Positions 1-6,985 of a stretch of 16,523 nucleotides of DNA are shown here, piece by piece. The first letter of the stretch is position 1, and every line of letters begins with the position of its first letter. Position numbers and translations under genes: made by a program. Below the pieces are notes generated by a model that saw nothing but the letters and a program-made list of their open reading frames with translations, did no database searches and was not told where the DNA came from. Source of the DNA: an uncultured Bacteroidales bacterium (GTDB lineage Bacteria > Bacteroidota > Bacteroidia > Bacteroidales > Paludibacteraceae); contig CALDQH010000103.1 in NCBI GenBank assembly GCA_937911935.1, positions 1 through 16,523 on the forward strand, read 5' to 3'.

Positions 1-465
1 TATACCACCATAAATTTCGGAATTCATCAAGTTGCCCAATCGAATCATAGCACCCACAAACACAGCAGGCACCATAAATCTGTCGCCTAACCACAACAAG
101 GGCTTATGAAACGAATATTTACAAAGCAACCATAGAGCGATAAAAATGGCAATTACACCACCATGACTTGCTAATCCACCTTTCCACACCATAAAGATTT
201 CGGCAGGATGTTGACTATAATATGCCCAATCGTAAAAAAACACATGCCCCAATCGTGCACCTATAATGGTAGCCACAATGGTATAAATCAACACCTTATC
301 CGCCCACTCTTCGGGAATACCTTCGCTTTTAAACATGCGTGCAAGCAAGGTTATCCCCAACACAAAGCCCAAGGCATAGAGCAATCCATACCAACGAACC
401 TCAACAGGTCCGAGGGCAAATGCTACTGGGTCAACGTTCCAAGTTATGTATAATAAAGTATTCAC
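1..465 (-). CDS. lgt: Prolipoprotein diacylglyceryl transferase, 3'-truncated by window edge
   Basis: Lgt moves a diacylglyceryl group from phosphatidylglycerol to the lipobox cysteine of prelipoproteins, in the inner membrane; this is the first step of lipoprotein maturation. 155 codons are visible and the frame is open at the window edge; full proteins in the family are roughly 260-300 residues. The translated sequence shows the family landmarks: GGLASHGG (residues 96-103, with the conserved histidine at 101) and RLGNLMNSE (142-150), the Lgt signature whose arginine and asparagines contact the lipid. Hydrophobic segments lie near residues 26-44 and 58-73. The start is read as GTG at 463-465, 9 bp after the secA stop; no ATG in this frame lies upstream of it, and the next one (codon 44) would remove the first membrane segment. 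The short gap suggests co-transcription with secA. Identification is secure; the start is less so. Confidence 0.93.
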   Translation of the reverse strand, partial: MNTLLYITWNVDPVAFALGPVEVRWYGLLYALGFVLGITLLARMFKSEGIPEEWADKVLIYTIVATIIGARLGHVFFYDWAYYSQHPAEIFMVWKGGLASHGGVIAIFIALWLLCKYSFHKPLLWLGDRFMVPAVFVGAMIRLGNLMNSEIYGGI

Positions 466-474
466 CTTTTAAAA

Positions 475-3400
475 TCAATTCTTACCGCAACATTGTTTGT
501 ATTTCTTACCACTACCGCAAGGACATGGATCGTTACGACCTACTGTCTTTTCGGCATGAATAGGCTGTTGTTTTTGTTTTTCGCGCGTATCTTGCTGACC
601 AGCCTGCATAATATCGGTTTTTTGCGACTGATATTTGCTGTAATCTTGGCGTTTTTCGGGAGCCGCTTCACGCACTGCATCGCCTTCACGTACAGGAATT
701 TGCGCACGCATCAACACCGTAATGGCTTTGTAATTGATGGTTTCAATCATGCGTTTAAACAAATTGTACGATTCCAATTTATAAATCAACAAGGGGTCTT
801 TTTGCTCGTAACTTGCATTTTGCACCGATTGACGAAGTTCGTCCAACTCGCGCAAGTGTTCTTTCCAAGCCTCATCAATGGTATGCAACAAAACTGATTT
901 TTGGAAAGCTTTCACCACTTCTTTAGCAGACGATTGGTAAGCGGCCTCTAAATTAACAGGAATGTTGTACATCAACTTACCATCTGTAAATGGAATGATG
1001 ATGTTTTTATATTGTTTTCCTTGCGTTTCATAAACATTTTTGATGACGGGATAGGCAATTTCGGCAACACGATCTACTTTTCGACGGTATGCATCCATCA
1101 CCATATCAAACAATTTACCCGTAAGTTCTTCTAATTTTAGACGCGACAAATCGCCATCTACCCTTAAATCAATGGCAAACCAACGCAACATATCATGGCG
1201 CAATTGATCCATATCGCTGGTAGCCGAGAAATCTTCTGCCAACATAGCTACAGCATCGTACACCATGTTTACAATATCCATACCAACACGTTCGCCCATC
1301 AATGCATGACGACGACGCGCATAAATTACCTTACGTTGCGCATTCATCACATCGTCGTATTCCAACAAGCGTTTACGAATACCAAAGTTATTTTCTTCGA
1401 CTTTCTTTTGAGCGCGTTCGATGGATTTAGAGATTTGTTTGTGTTCGATCATTTCGCCCTCTTCAAATCCCAAACGGTCCATAATGCCCACCATGCGGTC
1501 AGAGCCAAACAAACGCATCAAAGTATCTTCGAACGACACGTAGAACACAGAAGAGCCTGGGTCTCCTTGACGTCCCGAACGACCACGCAACTGACGGTCG
1601 ATACGGCGGCTTTCGTGGCGTTCTGTACCGATAATTGCCAAACCTCCGGCAGCTTTCACCTCGGGAGTCAACTTGATGTCGGTACCACGACCTGCCATGT
1701 TGGTAGCAATAGTAATGGTGCCAGGACGACCTGCTTGCGCTACAATATCAGCTTCTTTTTGGTGCAACTTAGCATTTAATACCTGGTGTTGCATTTTGCG
1801 CATGGTCAACATTTTGCTCAACAACTCCGATGTCTCAACCGATGTTGTACCCACCAAAACAGGGCGACCTTCGCCTACTAATTTTTCGATTTCGGCAATA
1901 ACAGCGTTGTATTTAGCACGTTTGGTTTTATATACCCTATCGTTTAGGTCAAAACGAGCAATAGGACGGTTGGTTGGAATTACCACCACATCCAATTTGT
2001 AAATATCCCAAAACTCGCCTGCTTCGGTTTCGGCAGTACCCGTCATACCAGCCAACTTGTGGTACATACGGAAATAGTTTTGCAACGTAATAGAAGCAAA
2101 GGTTTGAGTAGCAGCTTCTACTTTTACACGTTCTTTTGCTTCGATAGCTTGGTGCAAACCATCCGAGTAACGGCGACCATCCATGATACGACCCGTTTGT
2201 TCATCCACAATCATTACTTTGTTGTCGATAACTACGTATTGATCGTCTTTTTCGAACAAGGTATAAGCTTTAAGCAATTGATGAATGGTATGAACACGCT
2301 CTGATTTGATGGCGTAGTCTTGCATCAACGCATCTTTTTGTTCCACTTTTTCTTCGTCGTTCAACGCATTTTTTTCGATATCAGCCAATTTACTACCAAT
2401 ATCGGGCAATACAAAGAACGAAGCATCCTCGGTATCGGTCGAAATCAAATCAATACCTTTATCGGTCAAATCAATGCTGTTGTGTTTTTCGTCGATAACA
2501 AAATACAAATCGTCTGTAATTTCGTGCATACGACGATTGTTTTGTTCCATGTAAACGGCTTCGGTACGCAACATACCCGCTTTAACGCCTTGTTCACTCA
2601 AGAATTTAATCAAGGCTTTGTTTTTGGGCAAGCCCTTAAAGCTACGGAACAACAAGATATTTCCTTGTTCTTGTTCTTTAGCGTCAGACGATGAAAGTAA
2701 GCGTTTTGCCTCTGCCAACATCTTGGTTACCAATTTCTTTTGTTCTTCGACAATGCGTTCTACTTTAGAACGATATTGTTCGAACAATTGGTCATCGCCT
2801 TTGGGAACAGGACCAGAAATAATCAAAGGAGTACGAGCATCATCAACTAAAACCGAATCGACCTCATCGACAATGGCATAATGATGCTTGCGTTGTACCA
2901 AATCGGATGGCGAAGATGCCATGTTGTCGCGCAAATAGTCAAAACCAAATTCGTTGTTGGTACCAAAGGTAATATCGGCATTGTAAGCATCGCGTCTGCC
3001 ATCGGAGTTAGGGCGGTGTTTATCAATACAATCCACGCTCAAACCATGGAACATGTACAAAGGTCCCATCCATTCAGAGTCACGTTTTGCCAAATAATCG
3101 TTGACAGTTACCACGTGTACACCATTACCTGCCAAGGCATTTAAGAATACGGGCAAGGTAGCTACCAAGGTTTTACCTTCACCGGTTGCCATTTCGGCAA
3201 TTTTGCCTTTGTGAAGTGCCACACCACCAATTAACTGAACGTCGTAGTGTACCATATCCCAGGTAAGGCGATTACCGCCTGCTTCCCAACTGTTTTGATA
3301 AACCGCTTTATCACCTTCGATGCTAACAAAATCAAATTTAACAGCCAATTGACGGTCAAAATCGGTAGCATTTACTTCGATTTCGGGGTTTTGTGCAAAA

Positions 3401-3759
3401 CGGCGTGCTGTATCTTTGATAATGGCAAATACTTCGGGCAAGTGTTCGTCCAAGGCTTTTTCTTGCGAGTCGATAATTTCTTTTTCGCGTTTATCAACTT
3501 CGGCGTATAGTTTTTCGCGCTCGGTCAAATCGGTTTGCTCGATATTTGCTTTCAAAGCATCAATCTCAGATTTCAATTGTGCACCTCTTCCTTGAATATC
3601 GGCTCTAATCGTTTGCAAACGAGCACGCAACTCGTCGTTGGTCAAATTCTGAATAGTAGGTTCAATCGCTTTTACCTTATCGATGTAAGGCATAATTTCT
3701 TTCAAATCGCGTTGCGATTTGGTTCCAAATAGTTTGGCTAATAGTTGTGAAAAGCCCAT
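475..3759 (-). CDS. secA: Preprotein translocase ATPase SecA (large Bacteroidota form)
   Basis: SecA is the ATP-driven motor that pushes unfolded preproteins through SecYEG. The 1094 residues carry Walker A ATGEGKT (191-197), a DEVD Walker B (298-301) followed by ARTPLIISG, then VDEQTGR, MAGRGTDI and the arginine-finger region GRSGRQGDPGSS in the second helicase domain. The last 20 residues form a SEC-C zinc tail with C1079, C1081, C1090 and C1091, the element that binds SecB and phospholipid in other SecA proteins. Compared with E. coli SecA (901 residues), about 88 extra, highly charged and probably coiled-coil residues precede the Walker A motif (around 40-110). A further insertion of about 80-100 residues follows ARTPLIISG in the preprotein-binding region (around 325-410). 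Both additions are compatible with what I know of Bacteroidota SecA. ATG is at 3757-3759, with a candidate promoter 43 bp upstream. lgt follows closely. Confidence 0.98.
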   Translation of the reverse strand: MGFSQLLAKLFGTKSQRDLKEIMPYIDKVKAIEPTIQNLTNDELRARLQTIRADIQGRGAQLKSEIDALKANIEQTDLTEREKLYAEVDKREKEIIDSQEKALDEHLPEVFAIIKDTARRFAQNPEIEVNATDFDRQLAVKFDFVSIEGDKAVYQNSWEAGGNRLTWDMVHYDVQLIGGVALHKGKIAEMATGEGKTLVATLPVFLNALAGNGVHVVTVNDYLAKRDSEWMGPLYMFHGLSVDCIDKHRPNSDGRRDAYNADITFGTNNEFGFDYLRDNMASSPSDLVQRKHHYAIVDEVDSVLVDDARTPLIISGPVPKGDDQLFEQYRSKVERIVEEQKKLVTKMLAEAKRLLSSSDAKEQEQGNILLFRSFKGLPKNKALIKFLSEQGVKAGMLRTEAVYMEQNNRRMHEITDDLYFVIDEKHNSIDLTDKGIDLISTDTEDASFFVLPDIGSKLADIEKNALNDEEKVEQKDALMQDYAIKSERVHTIHQLLKAYTLFEKDDQYVVIDNKVMIVDEQTGRIMDGRRYSDGLHQAIEAKERVKVEAATQTFASITLQNYFRMYHKLAGMTGTAETEAGEFWDIYKLDVVVIPTNRPIARFDLNDRVYKTKRAKYNAVIAEIEKLVGEGRPVLVGTTSVETSELLSKMLTMRKMQHQVLNAKLHQKEADIVAQAGRPGTITIATNMAGRGTDIKLTPEVKAAGGLAIIGTERHESRRIDRQLRGRSGRQGDPGSSVFYVSFEDTLMRLFGSDRMVGIMDRLGFEEGEMIEHKQISKSIERAQKKVEENNFGIRKRLLEYDDVMNAQRKVIYARRRHALMGERVGMDIVNMVYDAVAMLAEDFSATSDMDQLRHDMLRWFAIDLRVDGDLSRLKLEELTGKLFDMVMDAYRRKVDRVAEIAYPVIKNVYETQGKQYKNIIIPFTDGKLMYNIPVNLEAAYQSSAKEVVKAFQKSVLLHTIDEAWKEHLRELDELRQSVQNASYEQKDPLLIYKLESYNLFKRMIETINYKAITVLMRAQIPVREGDAVREAAPEKRQDYSKYQSQKTDIMQAGQQDTREKQKQQPIHAEKTVGRNDPCPCGSGKKYKQCCGKN

Positions 3760-3801
3760 AATTATTTTGTATTTGTTAATTTTCTATTTTTAATTAAGGT
3801 G

Positions 3802-3832
3802 CGAAGATAATAAATAAAGGAGAAAGGAGAAA
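3802..3832 (-). promoter_or_regulatory. Candidate secA promoter, TTTC-N19-TATCTTCG
   Basis: On the minus strand TATCTTCG (3809 to 3802) differs by one base from the Bacteroidota -7 consensus TAnnTTTG. TTTC (3832 to 3829) lies 19 bp upstream, one base from the -33 consensus TTTG. Spacing and orientation suit secA, giving a leader of about 30-35 nt. The -33 element and most of the spacer are made of the AAAGGAG tandem repeat. The assignment rests on the known consensus and has not been tested. Confidence 0.55.
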
Positions 3833-3846
3833 GGAGAAAGGAGAAA
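3816..3846. repeat. Tandem repeat, four perfect AAAGGAG units
   Basis: Four identical 7-bp units occupy 3816-3822, 3823-3829, 3830-3836 and 3837-3843, followed by a partial AAA. The array lies between secA and recG and covers the -33 element and part of the spacer of the candidate secA promoter. Related one- or two-unit fragments occur at 3886-3892, 6720-6725 and 6893-6906. Confidence 0.95.
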
Positions 3847-3889
3847 TTTATATTTTTTTGACGTTCGATAATTCATTTCATAACGAAAG

Positions 3890-3929
3890 GAGAAAGTTGC
3901 GAGTAAGTGAGAGCAATCTCTCCTTTCTC
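3890..3929. other. Imperfect nested inverted repeat downstream of recG
   Basis: GAGAAAG (3890-3896) is complementary to CTTTCTC (3923-3929). Inside it GAGAG (3909-3913) pairs with CTCTC (3918-3922) around a CAAT loop. The arrangement can fold as a hairpin in the recG transcript just after its stop. No T-run follows directly in the recG direction, so I do not call it a terminator. It may be only a by-product of the purine/pyrimidine repeats here. Confidence 0.4.
3895..3915 (+). repeat. 21-bp dispersed repeat, copy A
   Basis: This 21-bp stretch, beginning AGTTGCGA and ending GAGAGCA, matches 6781-6801 at 19 of 21 positions in the same orientation. The mismatches are at repeat positions 9 and 14. 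Both copies are intergenic. The flanks differ, so the shared unit as seen here is short. Confidence 0.6.
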
Positions 3930-3948
3930 AACTATCAACTCTCAACTA
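3928..3948. repeat. Tandem repeat, three TCAACTM heptamers covering the recG stop
   Basis: Units TCAACTA (3928-3934), TCAACTC (3935-3941) and TCAACTA (3942-3948) follow one another. On the minus strand the third unit encodes the last codons and the TGA stop of recG, so the repeat begins inside the gene and runs into the spacer. Confidence 0.8.
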
Positions 3949-6029
3949 ATTAAGCTCCAATTGACGGCATCGGTGGCACGGTATTTGAGTTGCGACAAAA
4001 GCATAGCATGCTGAGGAGCCGCCAACAGCGGATCTGATTGTAAAATTTCTTGCACATCGGTACGTGCTTGTTGTAGTACAATTCCATCGTTCGATAGGTT
4101 GGCTATGCGCAAGGTAAAAGGAAGCCCACTTTGCATGGTTCCGTCCATATCGCCAGGTCCACGTAGTTTCATATCTGCCTCGGCAATGCGAAAGCCATCG
4201 TTGGTTTCAGTCATAATTTCGATGCGTTTGCGGGTATCTGACGATAGTTCGTACTTGGTCATTAGCACACAATACGACTGATCTGCGCCACGCCCTACCC
4301 GACCTCGCAACTGGTGCAATTGCGCCAAGCCAAAACGCTCTGCATTCTCAATTACCATCACCGACGCATTGGGCACATTTACCCCAACTTCGATAACGGT
4401 AGTTGCCACTAAAATGCGTGTTTCGCCCGACATAAAACGCTGCATTTCAGCATCTTTATCGGCTGGTTTCATTTTTCCATGAACCATACCAACCCCAACC
4501 TGTTTAAAGCTGTTTTGCATAAATTCATAGCCCGCTTCCAGGTCTTTTAAATCCGATTTTTCGGATTCTTTAATCAAGGGATAAACCACATAAACCTGCC
4601 TGCCTTCGTCCAATTGTTTTTGCATAAATCGCAACAAATTAGAGCGTTTATTTTCGTATAAATGGTAGGTCTGAATGGGTTTTCTGCCTGGTGGAAGTTC
4701 GTCAATCACCGAGACATCCAAATCGCCATAAACCGTCATGGCAAGCGTGCGCGGAATGGGGGTCGCAGTCATCACCAGCACATGAGGTGGGCGCTGGTTT
4801 TTTGCCCACATTTTAGCCCTTTGAGCTACGCCAAATCGGTGTTGCTCGTCGATGATAGCCATCCCTAAATTGGCAAATTTTACCTCATCTTCTAATACAG
4901 CATGCGTACCAACAAGTATATGCAACCGTCCACTTTGCAAATCTTCGTGTATAGGAACTCTGTCTTTCTTTTTGGTCGATCCTGTCAACAATCGAATGCT
5001 AACAGGCATATTCTGAAGTAACTTAGACAAACTCTCGTAATGCTGTGTGGCCAAAATTTCGGTGGGAGCCAACAAACAAGCCTGAAAACCATTACCCACA
5101 GCAATTAACATAGACAAAAGAGCCACCATGGTTTTTCCGCTACCCACATCGCCTTGCAGCAACCTATTCATCTGGGTATCACGCTGTATATCGGCACGAA
5201 TTTCCTTGATAACTTTTTTTTGAGCATTGGTAAGCGCAAAGGGCAAGTAGTCTTGATAGAACTGATGAAACACATCGCCGACAAGTGGCATCGGATGCCC
5301 TTTTTGTTTGGAACGCATCAAACCTGCCTGACGCAAAATTGCCACTTGGATGTAAAACAATTCCTCGTATCGCAAACGTTCACGGGCTTGTTCTAACAAC
5401 GTCAAATTTTGTGGAAAATGAATCTGCCAAAGGGCATCATACAAGGGCATCAATCCTCTCTTTTTCAACACAGAAGCAGGCAAAGTTTCGGCTATATTTT
5501 CTGGCAGTTGTTTCAGCGCTAAAAAAACATACTTTTGCAAAGCCTTGGAATGCAGAAAATGATTTTTCATCTTTTCGGTAGTATGATACAAGGGCATAAA
5601 TCCTTGCATATTCTCCTGCGATGGTTTCTCTATATCTGGATGAACAAAACTATATATCCCGTTAAAATAATTGGGCTTACCAAATACAATATACTCAGTA
5701 TTAAGCTGATAGGCTTTTAAAACAAAAGGGATTCCTTTAAAGAAAATCAGTTCGATTGTATCTTTCCCGTCCGAAAAATGCGCAATCAAGCGTTTGCTTC
5801 TCCCTTCTCCTTTGGTAGAAAACCCCATGATTTTTCCTCTAATTTGAATATGGGTATTGTTAGAGGCAATTTCGGATATTTGGTAGAATCTACTACGGTC
5901 GATGTAACGATACGGAAAAGTCTGTATCAAGTCGTACAAGGAATAAATTTCGGCTTCCTTGTTTAAAATTTCTGCCCGTTTAGGCCCCATACCAGGCAGG
6001 TATTTTATATCAGCTTTATACAGATTCAT
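3942..6029 (-). CDS. recG: ATP-dependent DNA helicase RecG
   Basis: RecG is a superfamily 2 double-stranded DNA translocase that remodels stalled replication forks, D-loops and Holliday junctions. The 695 residues match the family length. An N-terminal wedge region (about 1-140) opens with a helix-hairpin-helix-like KYLPGMGPKRAE and contains an OB-fold-like stretch around 60-120. Then come Walker A GDVGSGKT (293-300), the DEQH motif II (394-397), and TATPIPRTL (motif III, 421-429), followed by DELPPGRKP. The second helicase domain has VVYPLI, ATTVIEVGVNVP and QLHQLRGRVGRG. Start ATG is at 6027-6029, 14 bp inside the end of ispD, which suggests translational coupling to ispD. The final codons are formed by a short tandem repeat. 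All catalytic motifs appear intact. Confidence 0.98.
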   Translation of the reverse strand: MNLYKADIKYLPGMGPKRAEILNKEAEIYSLYDLIQTFPYRYIDRSRFYQISEIASNNTHIQIRGKIMGFSTKGEGRSKRLIAHFSDGKDTIELIFFKGIPFVLKAYQLNTEYIVFGKPNYFNGIYSFVHPDIEKPSQENMQGFMPLYHTTEKMKNHFLHSKALQKYVFLALKQLPENIAETLPASVLKKRGLMPLYDALWQIHFPQNLTLLEQARERLRYEELFYIQVAILRQAGLMRSKQKGHPMPLVGDVFHQFYQDYLPFALTNAQKKVIKEIRADIQRDTQMNRLLQGDVGSGKTMVALLSMLIAVGNGFQACLLAPTEILATQHYESLSKLLQNMPVSIRLLTGSTKKKDRVPIHEDLQSGRLHILVGTHAVLEDEVKFANLGMAIIDEQHRFGVAQRAKMWAKNQRPPHVLVMTATPIPRTLAMTVYGDLDVSVIDELPPGRKPIQTYHLYENKRSNLLRFMQKQLDEGRQVYVVYPLIKESEKSDLKDLEAGYEFMQNSFKQVGVGMVHGKMKPADKDAEMQRFMSGETRILVATTVIEVGVNVPNASVMVIENAERFGLAQLHQLRGRVGRGADQSYCVLMTKYELSSDTRKRIEIMTETNDGFRIAEADMKLRGPGDMDGTMQSGLPFTLRIANLSNDGIVLQQARTDVQEILQSDPLLAAPQHAMLLSQLKYRATDAVNWSLIS

Positions 6030-6687
6030 GCAACAGCGTCTCTGCCCATTTTAAATCGACGGGAGTAGTTATTTTGATATTAGACACATTTCCGACTGTC
6101 AAACTAACCGCATTGCCCAACGACTCGAACACACTAGCATCGTCCGTAAAAGTGGTTTTATATACCTGATTATAAGCTTCTTTTATTAAATCAGAACGAA
6201 ATACCTGCGGTGTTTGAACACGCACATAAGCAGAGCGATCGACACTTTTACTACCCTCTTGGGTCAACTTGCGCAACGAATCGGTTTCGGGAATCACTGG
6301 AACTGCACTACCGTTTTTTTCTGCCGAAACAAACGCTCGTTCGATGGTCTGTGAATCGACCAAAGGACGCACCCCATCGTGCACAGCAACCAAGGCGTCG
6401 CAAGGTACTTTTTGCATGGCATTTTGTACAGAATAAAAACGTTCCGATCCTCCTTCTACCAATATAACAGGTTTATTATAAGCATATTGATTACAAAGCT
6501 CACGCCAATATTCCATGTGTGCCAAGGGTAAAACCAACAGCACAGTCACCTGACTATCGTAGCGATAAAAAGCATCAATGGTATGCATCAAAACGGGTTT
6601 GCCAGCCAAAGGCAAAAATTGCTTGGGAACATCTGTCCCCATGCGCTTGCCACTACCACCTGCTACTATGATTACGTATTTTTTCAT
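6016..6687 (-). CDS. ispD: 2-C-methyl-D-erythritol 4-phosphate cytidylyltransferase IspD
   Basis: IspD joins CTP and MEP to give CDP-methylerythritol plus pyrophosphate, the third step of the MEP isoprenoid pathway, in the cytosol. At 223 residues it has the normal family length. The nucleotide-binding loop AGGSGKRMG lies at residues 9-17 (R15) with K22 in PKQFLPLAGKP; VHDGVRPLV (102-110) carries the metal-binding aspartate, and RVQTPQVFR and TDDAS follow. The frame stays open upstream to about 6864, but that part (59 codons) does not resemble IspD and contains the candidate promoter. I therefore start at ATG 6685-6687, directly before MKKYVIIVAGGSGKR. The gene overlaps recG by 14 bp. Close relatives such as TarI/ribitol-phosphate cytidylyltransferases share the fold; the motifs and length favour IspD. 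Confidence 0.93.
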   Translation of the reverse strand: MKKYVIIVAGGSGKRMGTDVPKQFLPLAGKPVLMHTIDAFYRYDSQVTVLLVLPLAHMEYWRELCNQYAYNKPVILVEGGSERFYSVQNAMQKVPCDALVAVHDGVRPLVDSQTIERAFVSAEKNGSAVPVIPETDSLRKLTQEGSKSVDRSAYVRVQTPQVFRSDLIKEAYNQVYKTTFTDDASVFESLGNAVSLTVGNVSNIKITTPVDLKWAETLLHESV

Positions 6688-6704
6688 GTCGTTTCCAAAC
6701 GAAG

Positions 6705-6735
6705 CAAAGATATAAAAAAAAGGAGAGTTTAGAAA
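6705..6735 (-). promoter_or_regulatory. Candidate ispD-recG promoter, TTTC-N19-TATCTTTG
   Basis: TATCTTTG (6712 to 6705, minus strand) is an exact match to the Bacteroidota -7 consensus TAnnTTTG. TTTC (6735 to 6732) lies 19 bp upstream. Transcription would begin roughly at 6698-6702, giving a leader of about 10-15 nt before the ATG at 6687. This supports the short IspD start and excludes the upstream in-frame extension. Confidence 0.65.
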
Positions 6736-6780
6736 GTTTGTGTAAGGCGAATGCAGAGAAAATTTATTTTCCATGCTGAC

Positions 6781-6801
6781 AGTTGCGATTAAGCGAGAGC
6801 A
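6781..6801 (+). repeat. 21-bp dispersed repeat, copy B
   Basis: Second copy of the repeat at 3895-3915, with 19 of 21 identical positions in the same orientation. It lies between the divergent ispD and GT117 promoters, at the left edge of a larger structured stretch. Confidence 0.6.
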
Positions 6802-6873
6802 GAAGCAATGTTTACATTGATTATGCCGAACGTGAGCAACATGAGCGAAGCTAACCGCCGCCAAGTTTCATAA

Positions 6874-6888
6874 AAATGCGAAGCATTT
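6874..6888. repeat. Small perfect inverted repeat, AAATGC-GAA-GCATTT
   Basis: Two 6-bp arms around a GAA loop lie about 30 bp upstream of the -33 element of the GT117 promoter. It could be a weak operator-type palindrome or part of the adjoining repeat-like region; nothing further distinguishes these. Confidence 0.4.
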
Positions 6889-6918
6889 GAATAAAGGAGA
6901 AAGGAGAGTTATTTTTAT

Positions 6919-6949
6919 GTTGCGGTTTTTGACTTTTTTAGTAACTTTG
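6919..6949 (+). promoter_or_regulatory. Candidate GT117 promoter, GTTG-N19-TAACTTTG
   Basis: TAACTTTG (6942-6949) matches the Bacteroidota -7 consensus TAnnTTTG exactly. GTTG (6919-6922), one base off TTTG, is 19 bp upstream. The expected start point is about 6953-6958. This lies after the in-frame TTG (6887) and ATG (6917) but before the ATG at 6986, so the promoter selects the last of these as the start codon and leaves a leader of about 30 nt. Confidence 0.65.
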
Positions 6950-6985
6950 TACCTTATTTACAGCATTTATCAAAAACACGCATAC

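Larger units (their letters stand above)
6770..6888. other. Divergent intergenic region with palindromic and repeat-like sequence
   Basis: This is the middle of the 298-bp ispD/GT117 spacer. It is richer in G and C than the flanking promoters and contains several structured pieces: the 21-bp dispersed repeat (6781-6801); the inverted repeat CAATGT-TT-ACATTG (6806-6819); two GAGC-type words in GTGAGCAACATGAGCGAAG; and AAATGC-GAA-GCATTT (6874-6888). The minus strand is open through it in frame with ispD but encodes a His/Cys-rich peptide of no recognisable family. It may be the remnant of a small mobile or intergenic repeat element. No RNA gene is recognised. Confidence 0.4.

Noticed and set aside
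493..3510. Several plus-strand open frames opposite secA
   Set aside because: secA is clearly coding on the other strand across the whole stretch. The antisense translations show no domains and are rich in Phe/His, as expected of a shadow frame.
3816..3948. Possible CRISPR array in the recG-secA spacer
   Set aside because: The units are 7 bp with no spacers and there are no cas genes. These are simple tandem repeats.
6688..6864. 59-codon in-frame extension upstream of ispD
   Set aside because: It has no IspD resemblance, is His/Cys-rich and low in complexity, and contains a well-formed ispD promoter. Normal family length begins at 6687.
6770..6888. Possible tRNA or riboswitch between ispD and GT117
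   Set aside because: No cloverleaf, T-arm motif or known riboswitch core is visible; only short inverted repeats are seen.
6928..6949. TTTG at 6928-6931 as the -33 box of the GT117 promoter
   Set aside because: Only 10 bp separate it from TAACTTTG; the usual spacing is 19-21. GTTG at 6919 fits better.
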